From the NCBI RefSeq assembly GCF_003627755.1, contig NZ_CP032695.1:2294001-2358000 (forward strand): a DNA stretch of 64,000 nucleotides. The letters are read 5' to 3'. Shown piece by piece: positions 1 through 8,164 of the stretch. Both the position numbers and the translations under genes were made by a program. Every line of letters starts with the position of its first letter. The stretch's first letter is position 1. The notes under the pieces were generated by a model, which was not told where the DNA came from, made no database searches, and worked only from the letters and a program-made list of their open reading frames with translations. This DNA is from Rhizobium jaguaris. Its GTDB lineage: Bacteria > Pseudomonadota > Alphaproteobacteria > Rhizobiales > Rhizobiaceae.

Positions 1-213
1 ACCGCCGTGGTCAAGAGCTACGACCTCGTCGTCGCCATGACGGGTGGTGGCCCCGGCATCAGCACCGATGTGCCTGGAAAGTTCGTGGTCGACCTGCTGT
101 TCCAGCGCGCCAATATCAGCACGGCAGCGGCTGCAGCGATCTTGATGTTGCTGTCGGTGATCTGCGCCCTTTCCCCCTATGTCTATATCGAGCTCAAGAG
201 GCAGAAGCGATGA
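1..213 (+). CDS. Sugar ABC transporter permease, MalF type (C-terminal fragment)
   Basis: This is the last 70 residues of an inner-membrane permease whose start lies before the window; the frame is open from base 1. The visible part has the conserved end of MalF-type permeases: a K-S-Y-D-L-V stretch, then M-T-G-G-G-P, a short periplasmic part and a final hydrophobic helix ending in a basic tail (KRQKR). The stop overlaps the next start in an ATGA, so translation is coupled to the second permease. With the following permease and ATPase it forms a CUT1-type importer whose binding protein must lie upstream. The substrate is unknown; the partner permease resembles glucose-type (GtsC) permeases. 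Confidence 0.85.
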   Translation, partial: TAVVKSYDLVVAMTGGGPGISTDVPGKFVVDLLFQRANISTAAAAAILMLLSVICALSPYVYIELKRQKR

Positions 214-1121
214 CTGCGACCCCTCTCGCCCAATCCGAGGCTTCAATTGTCCACATCGTGCCTCACGCAAGCAAGACAAAGCCCGGCCGTGTTCTCCTCT
301 ATATCATCCTTTCACTCGCGGTAGTCTATTACGCGATCCCGCTGCTGCTGGTGATCTCCACATCGCTGAAGACAGCCGACGAACTGCGCAGCGGCAACAT
401 CTTCACCCTGCCCCAGAGCCTCAATTTCGACGCCTGGACCAAGGCCTGGCTAACGGCCTGCACGGGTATCGAGTGCAACGGCATTCACGGCAATTTCTGG
501 AACTCCGTCGAGATTGTCGTGCCCAGCGTCGTCTTCTCGATCCTGTTCGGCGCACTGACCGGCTTCGCGCTGTCGCAGTGGCAGTCGAAACTCAGCCGCG
601 TGATGCTGCTGTCGCTGATGCTCGGCGCCTTCATTCCCTACCAGGTCATTCTCTATCCGCTCGTCCGGATATTCAGCACTGTCGGCCTTTACGGCACGCT
701 GCCGGGGATCATCCTGATCCACATCATCTTCGGCCTGCCCTACATGACGCTGCTGTTCTTCAATTTTTACCAGGGCGTATCGCCAGAGCTTTCGAAGGCG
801 GCGAAGATGGATGGCGCCGGCTTTTTCACGATCTTCTTCGAGATCATGCTGCCGATGTCCGTCAACGTCCTTGTGGTCGCCATCATCATGCAGGCGACCG
901 GCATCTGGAACGACTTCCTGCTGGGCCTGATCTTCGCCGGGCGAGATCACCTGCCGATCACGGTGCAGCTCAACAATATCGTCAATACAACGACCGGCGT
1001 CAAAGAATACAATGTGAACATGGCCGCGACCTTCCTCACCGCGCTGCCGCCGCTTCTCATCTACATTCTTTCCGGACGCTATTTTGCGCGCGGCCTCGCC
1101 GCCGGCGCGGTGAAGGGCTAA
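210..1121 (+). CDS. Sugar ABC transporter permease, MalG/GtsC type
   Basis: A 303-residue inner-membrane permease of a CUT1 carbohydrate importer. It has a cytoplasmic N-terminus of about 28 residues and about six hydrophobic helices. The EAA loop that docks on the ATPase (residues about 190-210, around L-S-K-A-A-K-M-D-G-A) and the usual C-terminal G-A-V-K-G are visible. A periplasmic insert at about residues 82-98 holds two cysteines (A-C-T-G-I-E-C). From memory, such an insert marks the glucose/mannose (GtsC-like) permease branch; this is not verified. Its start overlaps the upstream stop by 4 nt and the ATPase follows after 4 nt, so this is one operon. Confidence 0.92.
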   Translation: MTATPLAQSEASIVHIVPHASKTKPGRVLLYIILSLAVVYYAIPLLLVISTSLKTADELRSGNIFTLPQSLNFDAWTKAWLTACTGIECNGIHGNFWNSVEIVVPSVVFSILFGALTGFALSQWQSKLSRVMLLSLMLGAFIPYQVILYPLVRIFSTVGLYGTLPGIILIHIIFGLPYMTLLFFNFYQGVSPELSKAAKMDGAGFFTIFFEIMLPMSVNVLVVAIIMQATGIWNDFLLGLIFAGRDHLPITVQLNNIVNTTTGVKEYNVNMAATFLTALPPLLIYILSGRYFARGLAAGAVKG

Positions 1122-1125
1122 AGCA

Positions 1126-2211
1126 ATGACACAGATTTCCGTTATCGATGCAAACAAGTCCTTCGGGCAGCAGCATATCCTTCGCGATATCAATCTTTCG
1201 ATTGCCAGCGGCGAATTCATTGTCCTCCTCGGCTCTTCCGGCTGCGGAAAGTCGACGCTGCTAAACGTCATCGCCGGGCTCGAAGATCTCGACACCGGCA
1301 AGATTATCGCCGGCGATCAGGATGTAACCAATGTTGATTCCAGCCGCCGCAAGATGTCGATGGTGTTTCAGTCCTACGCGCTCTACCCAACGATGACGGT
1401 GCGCAAGAACCTCGGCTTCGGCCTGCGCGTTAACAAGGTGCCGAAGGCGGAGATCGCCAAGCGCGTCGAATGGGCTGCCAACCTGCTGCAGCTGGCGCCG
1501 CTGCTGGATCGCCGCCCGTCGCAGCTTTCCGGTGGCCAGCGCCAGCGCGTGGCAATCGGCCGGGCGCTGGTGCGCCGCAGCCCGATCTGCCTTTTCGACG
1601 AGCCTTTGTCGAACCTCGATGCCAAGCTACGCACCGAGATGCGACTGGAGATCAAGAAGCTGCATCAGGAGTTGCGCAGCACCATCGTCTACGTCACCCA
1701 CGACCAGATCGAAGCGATGACGCTGGCAACCCGCGTTGCCGTCATGAAGAGCGGCAAGATCGAACAGTATGCGTCGCCGGACGAACTCTATGAGAAGCCC
1801 GAGACCTTGTTCGTCGCCGGCTTCGTCGGCTCGCCGGGCATGAACCTGCTCTCCGCTCGCATCAAGATCGAGGACGGCGAGCCGATGGCCGCCATCGGCG
1901 ATCATCTTCTGCCCATCGACGCCTATCCATTCCGACGCCCGGCCGTCGATGGCCAGGAGATCGTCATCGGCTTTAGACCCGAAGACATCCAGCTAGCCGA
2001 CGAGCGGGCAACCCTGCCGACGCTTGCGGCGCCGATCACCTTCGTCGAACCGATGGGCGCAGATACACTTGTCTGGTTTACTCTCGCCGGGCAGAAGCTA
2101 TCGGTTCGCCTACCCGCCGCAAAGGCGCGCGGGCTGTCGGACGACGCACGCCTGGCATTCAATCCGGCCACTGCCTCCATCTTCTCGAAGGAAAGCGAGC
2201 AGCGCCTCTGA
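1126..2211 (+). CDS. Sugar ABC transporter ATP-binding protein, UgpC/MalK type
   Basis: A 361-residue ATPase that would power the preceding permease pair. Walker A is at about residues 37-44 (GSSGCGKS), the signature is LSGGQRQR at about 133-140, Walker B is CLFDEPLSNLDA, and the switch histidine is in VTHDQIEAMT. The C-terminal third (about residue 235 on) is the MOIP/TOBE beta domain typical of the MalK/UgpC family. In rhizobia one such ATPase often serves one sugar system; the substrate cannot be deduced from it. It is last in its operon and converges with the deacetylase gene, with 46 nt between the two stops and no clear terminator there. Confidence 0.93.
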   Translation: MTQISVIDANKSFGQQHILRDINLSIASGEFIVLLGSSGCGKSTLLNVIAGLEDLDTGKIIAGDQDVTNVDSSRRKMSMVFQSYALYPTMTVRKNLGFGLRVNKVPKAEIAKRVEWAANLLQLAPLLDRRPSQLSGGQRQRVAIGRALVRRSPICLFDEPLSNLDAKLRTEMRLEIKKLHQELRSTIVYVTHDQIEAMTLATRVAVMKSGKIEQYASPDELYEKPETLFVAGFVGSPGMNLLSARIKIEDGEPMAAIGDHLLPIDAYPFRRPAVDGQEIVIGFRPEDIQLADERATLPTLAAPITFVEPMGADTLVWFTLAGQKLSVRLPAAKARGLSDDARLAFNPATASIFSKESEQRL

Positions 2212-2257
2212 GGTGCTGCAGTCGTAATTGCCGAATGCTGCAACTGCCTCCTTATCC

Positions 2258-3367
2258 TCAGCAGAGTTTCTCGATCAGCCGGTCCATCATGGCATCGCAG
2301 CGCTGCAGCTCTTGCTCTTCAATATATTCGTCCGGCTGATGCCCCTGGTCCATGTTGCCGGGGCCAATCACCACAGTTTCCAGATTCAGTCTTGTCGCGA
2401 ACAATCCGGCCTCTGTGCCGAACGACACCTTGGTTGTTCGCGCCTCACCGAGCAGGTGCCTTCCGAAGATCGTAGCGGCACTGTCGTCCGATGTTGCAAG
2501 CCCGGGATAGGCGTTGCAGACCTCGATTTCGGGCTCGGCACCTGCAGAAGCGCGAATGCGGGCCAGGATAGCCTCCACATTGTCTTCCGCCAGATGGCGG
2601 ATCTCGAAATCGACCAAGGCCCTCTCGGCAACGATATTGAGAACTTCTCCGCCGGCGATCTTGCCAGCATGAACTGTGGTGTAGGGGACCTCATAATCCG
2701 CATCCTGCCGGCCGGTGTCGGCGATCTCCTTTTGTAAGCCGCGAAGCATGCCGACAAAATCGCAGGCGAGCTGGATGGCATTGACGAAACGCGGCGCCAG
2801 CGAAGAATGACCGGCCTCGCCTCGAAAGCGGGCCTGCGCCGCGAGCTTCCCCTTGTGGCCGAGAGCAATCGACATGGACGTCGGCTCGCCGACGATGCAG
2901 AGCGTCGCCTTGAACTGCTCTTTCACCAAAACATCGATTAGCGACCGAACGCCGACGCAACCGATCTCTTCATCATGAGAGAAGGCTATATGCAGCGGCC
3001 GCTTCAACGCTTTTGCATCGATGCGATCAGCCGCTGCGAGCACACTGGCAAGGAAGCCCTTCATGTCGGTGGAACCTCGGCCATGTAGTCGCGTGCCCCG
3101 CCGCGTCAGCTTGAAAGGATCCGATGTCCACGCCTGTGTTGCAACCGGAACCACGTCCGTGTGGCCGGAGAGGACGATACCATCGTCCTGTTTCGGTCCG
3201 ATGCTGGCGAACAGGTTCGCCTTTTCTCGGCTGCCGTCGGGAACAAGGCGGCACTCAAAACTGCGGTCGGTCAGATAGCCGCGGACAAAATCGACAAGCG
3301 GCAGATTGCTGTCGGCGCTGACGGTCGGGAAGGCGACAAGGCGATCGAGTAAGTCAAGCGTATTCAA
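2258..3367 (-). CDS. argE: Acetylornithine deacetylase-like M20 peptidase
   Basis: A 369-residue M20 zinc metallohydrolase that resembles acetylornithine deacetylase, which converts N2-acetylornithine to ornithine and acetate. Metal-site motifs are visible: LSGHTDVVP (His and Asp) early, then GRGSTDMKG, HDEEIGCVG (catalytic and bridging acids), GEPTS, and a C-terminal G-P-G-N-M-D-Q-G-H-Q-P-D-E. A TTG start at 3367 is chosen because homologues begin with a T-L-D-L-L-D-R-L-V-A-F-P-T-V-S block and GGGGG lies about 7 nt upstream; an in-frame ATG at 3418 would add 17 atypical residues. The GH3 gene just upstream (71 nt from this start) is probably co-transcribed. The true substrate could be another N-acyl amino acid. 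Confidence 0.82.
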   Translation of the reverse strand: MNTLDLLDRLVAFPTVSADSNLPLVDFVRGYLTDRSFECRLVPDGSREKANLFASIGPKQDDGIVLSGHTDVVPVATQAWTSDPFKLTRRGTRLHGRGSTDMKGFLASVLAAADRIDAKALKRPLHIAFSHDEEIGCVGVRSLIDVLVKEQFKATLCIVGEPTSMSIALGHKGKLAAQARFRGEAGHSSLAPRFVNAIQLACDFVGMLRGLQKEIADTGRQDADYEVPYTTVHAGKIAGGEVLNIVAERALVDFEIRHLAEDNVEAILARIRASAGAEPEIEVCNAYPGLATSDDSAATIFGRHLLGEARTTKVSFGTEAGLFATRLNLETVVIGPGNMDQGHQPDEYIEEQELQRCDAMMDRLIEKLC

Positions 3368-3438
3368 GGTGTGCCCCCAAAAGAGGAAGGCCCGCATTCG
3401 CTGCGAGCCCTCCATCATGGTCTGTCTTCAATGGCGCA

Positions 3439-5814
3439 CTAGTTCACTATCGTCTCTTCATCGGCCATCGTCTTGTTGATGTCGGCCAAAAGAGCGGCAA
3501 TGTCCGCCTTCGGAAAAGCTTGGCGGAAGCGCCGGTCGAAGGTGGTGAACATGCCGAAGAAGGAGTTGGCGCAATGCTCCAACATGCGGTCCGCGGCAGC
3601 CTCGTCGATCGACAGATGCTTTTGCAGGAACTCGTTGAACTTGGCCCGTGCAATCGGGTTGGCGAGCACGAACACCGGCTGCGTGTCCCACTTCACTTCG
3701 CGGTGGCGCGAGGCACGCGAGCGGATCTGCAGCGGCGCTGTCAGGTGAATGTCGCGCGAGGACGAACCGATTTCGATTTGAACCGCATCGTCATCGAGGA
3801 TCCAGCGGCCCTTTCCGGAATCGTAGAGCGCGAAATCAGCAGCGGGGATCGTCAGTATCACGCGCTTTGATTCACCGGGCTCTAGCTGCACCTTGGCGAA
3901 GGACTTCAGCTCGCGCTTCGGCCGTTGCAGTCTCGGCTTGCCGTAGCTGACGTAGAGTTGTGTGGCCTCCTTGCCGGCGACGGGGCCGGTGTTGGTCACC
4001 GTGAAGCTCGCGACGACCTCCTCGCCGGCATTCAGCTCCGAGCGGTCCAGTTTCAGGTCCGAATAGGCGAAACTGGTGTAGCTGAGGCCGAAGCCGAAGG
4101 GATATTGCGGCTCGATCTCGCGCGCATCGTACCAGCGATAGCCGACATGGATGCCTTCGCTGTAGTAGTGGCGGCCGTTCTCGCCGGGATAGCTGAGATA
4201 TGAAGGCATGTCCTGTATGCGCTTCGGGAAGGTGGTGGTCAGCTTGCCCGAAGGATTGGCGACACCGAAGAGAATATCGGCAATGCCGCCACCGGTAGCC
4301 TGGCCCGAGAAGAACATCTCGACGATCGACTTGACTTCCGGGATCCACGGCATGACCACTGCGTCCGGGCTCGCTATGGCAACGACGACATTCGGGTTGA
4401 CGGCAGCAACGGCGCTCACGAGCGCATCATGGCCCGGCGCAAGATCGAGAGTGGTGCGGTCCGAACCTTCGCCGTCATAACCGTTTTCGGTACAGACGAA
4501 GATGACCACGACATCGGCGCCACGTGCACCCTCGACGGCCTCCGCGATCAATGCCGGACGCTCGCCTTCCGCCTCGCTGGTGCCGCGGTACTGATCAACC
4601 TTGATCGCATCGCCAGCCAGCTTGACGATCTCATCGATCGGGACATCGACGAGGGTCGGCGTCGTGGTCGCACAACCCGAGCCCTGGATGACCGGAACGC
4701 CGGCGCCTTCGCCAATCACCACCATCCGTTTGACCTTGGCAGGCGTGATCGGCAGCACCTGATCGTCATTCTTGAGGAGGACCATTGATTCCGCCGCCAT
4801 GCGGCGGGCCAGCTTGTGATGCGCTTCGCGGTCAAACACGGTGTCGCGACGTTCGCCGAGCTTGCCGGCGCGCACCAGCGCCAACACCCGCGCGCACGCT
4901 TCGTCGACGACGGCCATATCCACCGTGCCTGCTTCTATGGCTTGTAACAGATCGCTCTTGCGGGTTTCGCTCTCAGGCATATCTAGGTCGTTGCCGGCCT
5001 TGAGCGACGCTGGGCGATCCTTGATGCCGTGCCAGTCGGAAACCACGAGGCCTTCGTAACCCCACTCTTCACGCAGCACCTTCGTCAACAGCCAATGATC
5101 CTCGGCGGCCTGAACACCGTTCAGACGATTATAGGAACTCATGACAGTCCACGGCTTGCTCTTGGCAATCGCCCGCTGGAAGCCTTTCAGATAGATTTCG
5201 CGCAGCGCACGCTCGTCGACGACGGAATCCATCGACGTGCGCTCGACTTCGGAATTGTTGCAGGCGAAGTGCTTCAGCGAGGCGCCGACGCCATTTTCCT
5301 GCAAGCCGTTGATGACGCCGGCGGCGAAATCACCGCTGACAACCGGATCTTCGGCATAATATTCGTAGGAGCGGCCGCCGAGCGGCGTGCGACGGATGTT
5401 AATGCCCGGGCCGAGCAGCAGATGAACGCCGAATTCCTGGCATTCCATAGCCAATGCCGTACCGAGCTCGTGAGCGAGATCGACATCCCACGAGCAGCCG
5501 AGGCTGGAGCCGTTGGGGAAGCAGGTGGCCTGCTTCATCGCACCCCATGCCACTTCGACATGGCTGGCCCGCTGGCCGACAACGTTGAGGAAAGCGGAGA
5601 AGTCGACGCCGCCGGCCTGGTCGTTGTCGATCTGATGGATTGAGTAGCGCACGCCGTAGGTGCCGTCGGTCATGACAATGTTCGGAATGCCCAGGCGCTC
5701 GATCGCCTTGGTCTTCCACATGCGATGCCCAGCCAGAAGGGCGACTTTTTCCTCGTTCGTCATTTCCGCGATCAGTGCCGCGAAGTCACCATTCATAAGC
5801 TTGTCTGAATTCAC
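3439..5814 (-). CDS. GH3 family beta-glucosidase
   Basis: A 791-residue glycoside hydrolase family 3 enzyme that probably releases terminal beta-linked glucose from plant oligosaccharides. The N-terminal barrel has K-H-F-A-C-N-N at about 181 and the nucleophile motif V-V-S-D-W-H-G with Asp260. An alpha/beta sandwich follows, then a fibronectin-III-like domain (about 585-655). No signal peptide is visible, so it is likely cytoplasmic and acts on imported sugars. After the usual family end there is an extra segment of about 90 residues (from about 700), helical and rich in Phe and Asp. The neighbouring CUT1 importer converges with this operon and may supply substrate, but the two are not co-transcribed. 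Confidence 0.93.
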   Translation of the reverse strand: MNSDKLMNGDFAALIAEMTNEEKVALLAGHRMWKTKAIERLGIPNIVMTDGTYGVRYSIHQIDNDQAGGVDFSAFLNVVGQRASHVEVAWGAMKQATCFPNGSSLGCSWDVDLAHELGTALAMECQEFGVHLLLGPGINIRRTPLGGRSYEYYAEDPVVSGDFAAGVINGLQENGVGASLKHFACNNSEVERTSMDSVVDERALREIYLKGFQRAIAKSKPWTVMSSYNRLNGVQAAEDHWLLTKVLREEWGYEGLVVSDWHGIKDRPASLKAGNDLDMPESETRKSDLLQAIEAGTVDMAVVDEACARVLALVRAGKLGERRDTVFDREAHHKLARRMAAESMVLLKNDDQVLPITPAKVKRMVVIGEGAGVPVIQGSGCATTTPTLVDVPIDEIVKLAGDAIKVDQYRGTSEAEGERPALIAEAVEGARGADVVVIFVCTENGYDGEGSDRTTLDLAPGHDALVSAVAAVNPNVVVAIASPDAVVMPWIPEVKSIVEMFFSGQATGGGIADILFGVANPSGKLTTTFPKRIQDMPSYLSYPGENGRHYYSEGIHVGYRWYDAREIEPQYPFGFGLSYTSFAYSDLKLDRSELNAGEEVVASFTVTNTGPVAGKEATQLYVSYGKPRLQRPKRELKSFAKVQLEPGESKRVILTIPAADFALYDSGKGRWILDDDAVQIEIGSSSRDIHLTAPLQIRSRASRHREVKWDTQPVFVLANPIARAKFNEFLQKHLSIDEAAADRMLEHCANSFFGMFTTFDRRFRQAFPKADIAALLADINKTMADEETIVN

Positions 5815-5989
5815 GTTATGTCTCCAAGGTATTTCTGCACAGGCAATCTATGGAAGACCAGCCTTTTATGGTCGAGCGACACTAGACCATGGCCGGAAAA
5901 GCTATTGCGATCGATCTTGGCACTCGGCCGAGCGCAGAGAAACGATCTTTTTCCGAGGCGACGCTTCATCAAAAACTTGGCAGGTCGGA

Positions 5990-6940
5990 TCAGTCCGACA
6001 CCTTGCGTCGCTCCATGGCGGGCGCAACCATTCCAGGGATATAGTCATCCGACACGAAGGACTGGCAGTGCTGCTGAAACATCTCGATCAACCGTGACTT
6101 GCGGCTCTGATTCAGCGTGATGACTCCGACAACCATTGGCTTCTGACCGCCGGAGATTGGAACACGTACTAATGGCCGGCCGTCCATAGCCAGCTGCGAC
6201 CGGGGGCGAACATTGGCGATCGTATAGCCGTAACCGTTTGCCACCATAGTGCGGATAATATCCTGATATGCCGAGCGCATGACGATTGTCGGCTCGACGC
6301 CTGATTTCGCAAATAGGCCGAGGAAATATTCGCGGCTGATGGGCAGATCCAGCAGGATCAAGGGCGCATCGACGAGTTCGTCAAGGCTAACGGAAGAATA
6401 GCGCGCGAAAGGGTGCTCCTCCGCGACCAGGATGTGCGGCGGCAGTGTGGCCAGCGGAACGAAGTCGAAGCCTTCAGGAATGAGAAGATCGTAACTCAAC
6501 GCGACGTCGATCTCAGCATGCTGCAGTTTTTCCAGCAGCTCCTCATGGTCGCTAACGGTCTGAATGATCCGGGTTTCCGGGAAGGCGGATGTGAAAGAGT
6601 GCGAAAGCTCCGGCATGATCATCGAAGCCAGTGTGACCATGCAGCCGAGCGACAGCTGGCCTCTGATCTTATCGTTCACCTCCGAGGCAACGGTATAGAT
6701 GTTTTCCGCCTGCTCCACGAGTTGCTTCGCCTCAACCAACATCAGCCGCCCGGCGGGCGTCAGCGAAAGCCCCTTCGCATGATGGCGCACGAAAAGCTGC
6801 GTTTGCAGCTCGGTCTCAAGATGGGTGATCGCCGTCGAAATCGATGGCTGGGAGATGTTCAGCCGCTCCGACGCCAGCGTGATACTTCCTGTCTCCGCAG
6901 TCGCAATGAAATATTCGATCTGGCGCAGGGTGTATCTCAT
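5990..6940 (-). CDS. LysR family transcriptional regulator
   Basis: A 316-residue LysR-type regulator. Residues 1-60 are the winged helix-turn-helix (R-Q-I-E-Y-F-I-A-T-A-E-T-G-S-I-T, then N-I-S-Q-P-S-I-S-T-A-I), followed by a linker helix and a periplasmic-binding-fold effector domain. It lies 49 nt downstream of the DUF1028 gene on the same strand and is probably the last gene of the monooxygenase/RidA/DUF1028 operon. A dyad with a T-N11-A core at 9527-9547, upstream of the first gene of that operon, is the best candidate binding site, which would make the operon autoregulated. The effector is unknown. Confidence 0.93.
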   Translation of the reverse strand: MRYTLRQIEYFIATAETGSITLASERLNISQPSISTAITHLETELQTQLFVRHHAKGLSLTPAGRLMLVEAKQLVEQAENIYTVASEVNDKIRGQLSLGCMVTLASMIMPELSHSFTSAFPETRIIQTVSDHEELLEKLQHAEIDVALSYDLLIPEGFDFVPLATLPPHILVAEEHPFARYSSVSLDELVDAPLILLDLPISREYFLGLFAKSGVEPTIVMRSAYQDIIRTMVANGYGYTIANVRPRSQLAMDGRPLVRVPISGGQKPMVVGVITLNQSRKSRLIEMFQQHCQSFVSDDYIPGMVAPAMERRKVSD

Positions 6941-6989
6941 CGCGCCTTTATAAATCCGCTAGCCAAAAGAACAAGCAACGATCGGGGTA

Positions 6990-7661
6990 CTATTCGTCCC
7001 CGGGTACACCGAAGGACGGCGCCGCATTGGGGTCGAGCGCGCGCTTGACGTAATCTTCCATCTGCGGCTCGTAGACAGACCAGAGACCTTGTAGGGCCTC
7101 AATCGGTTGGTCATGCCAGTCCACCCGAAGATCGACGATCGGCCAGGCGACATTGCGCACGACCTTCAGCCCTGCCGAGCGCACCGGCCCTGCTTCTCCG
7201 CCCGCCTCAAGACCGGCAGCGAGGGCTTGAACCAGCCGCGATGGCAAGTCGCCGTTGGCCGCTTCGAAGGCTGCGATCATGCGCTGGGGCACATCGGGAT
7301 TCGCCAGCAAATTGCCGGCGGCAATGCGGCCTGTTCCTTTCGCCAGCGCGTGGACACCCAGCGTCCGCTCGCCGGAATGCCCGGCAACGTTGCCTTGTGC
7401 ATCAACGATGGCCAGCTGCCGATAGGCGGCAAAGGGCGTCGACAACACGAGGCGCCCCAGGGCCTCCTCGGCCGTTGCGCCCATTGCCAGCATTTCCAGA
7501 CCCGAGATCCCCAGGCTTGGATCGGTAATGTTCTGGCTGGCGACGACACCAGCGCCGGCACGTGTATGCGAACAGCGTGCCGCCACCGCCGGAGACGAGG
7601 AGGAGATAGCGAGACCGAACATACCGGTTTCTGCACAGCGGGCGGCGATGGAGAAGGTCAT
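6990..7661 (-). CDS. DUF1028 family protein (Ntn-hydrolase-like)
   Basis: A 223-residue protein of the DUF1028 family, begun by the characteristic T-F-S-I-A-A-R-C and followed by G-L-A-I-S-S-S-S-P-A-V-A-A-R-C and T-Q/S-Q-N-type residues near 45. The fold is related to Ntn hydrolases, but no reaction is established for the family. It sits 12 nt after the RidA-like gene, a pairing seen in many proteobacteria next to amine, ureide or peptide catabolism genes. Here it is preceded by a flavin monooxygenase and followed by a LysR regulator. A role in processing an N-containing intermediate is a reasonable inference, not shown. Confidence 0.88.
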   Translation of the reverse strand: MTFSIAARCAETGMFGLAISSSSPAVAARCSHTRAGAGVVASQNITDPSLGISGLEMLAMGATAEEALGRLVLSTPFAAYRQLAIVDAQGNVAGHSGERTLGVHALAKGTGRIAAGNLLANPDVPQRMIAAFEAANGDLPSRLVQALAAGLEAGGEAGPVRSAGLKVVRNVAWPIVDLRVDWHDQPIEALQGLWSVYEPQMEDYVKRALDPNAAPSFGVPGDE

Positions 7662-7673
7662 GGGGCGATACCT

Positions 7674-8087
7674 TTATTCCGGGATGACGGCGATGGCGTC
7701 GACTTCCACCAACCATTCGGGACGGGCAAGCGCAGAGACGACGATGCCCGTCGAGACAGGGAAGACGCCCTTTAGCCACTTGCCGACAACACGATAGACG
7801 GCTTCTCTATAGCGCGGGTCGACGATGTAGATGGTGATCTTGCAGACATGATCGAGCGAGGAGCCGGCCTCTTCCAGAAGCATCTTGATGTTGGCCATGG
7901 CCTGTTCGGATTGGCCAGAAACGTCGCCGATAGCGACGCTGGCAGACGTGTCGAGATCCTGACCTATCTGACCGCGGACGAAGACCATCGTGCCCTTGGC
8001 GACGACCGTCTGGCAGAGATCATTGTCCAGCTTCTGCTCGGGGTAGGTGTCTTTCGTGTTGAACTTGCGGATGCGGGTGTGAACCAT
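7674..8087 (-). CDS. RidA family protein (YjgF/YER057c/UK114)
   Basis: A 137-residue RidA-fold protein. Archetypal RidA hydrolyses reactive enamine/imine intermediates. Visible family features are the Q-A-M-A-N-I-K-M-L-L-E-E-A-G helix, I-T-I-Y-I-V-D and the terminal V-E-V-D-A-I-A. The Arg that binds the substrate carboxylate in archetypal RidA (in A-R-L-P) does not align cleanly: this protein reads A-L-A-R-P-E-W. It may therefore belong to a divergent Rid subfamily without imine deaminase activity. It lies between the flavin monooxygenase (77 nt upstream) and DUF1028 genes, so a role in handling the oxygenase product is plausible. Confidence 0.9.
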   Translation of the reverse strand: MVHTRIRKFNTKDTYPEQKLDNDLCQTVVAKGTMVFVRGQIGQDLDTSASVAIGDVSGQSEQAMANIKMLLEEAGSSLDHVCKITIYIVDPRYREAVYRVVGKWLKGVFPVSTGIVVSALARPEWLVEVDAIAVIPE

Positions 8088-8164
8088 GCTTGAACTCCTC
8101 GGAATAGAGAAAATGCTTTAGTGGCGGCGGTCGCTAGCACAGCGACAAAAGCTTAGGTCAGCTG

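Noticed and set aside
8130..8146. Hairpin GTCGCT-N5-AGCGAC between monooxygenase and RidA genes
   Set aside because: Only 6-bp arms; could occur by chance in GC-rich DNA.
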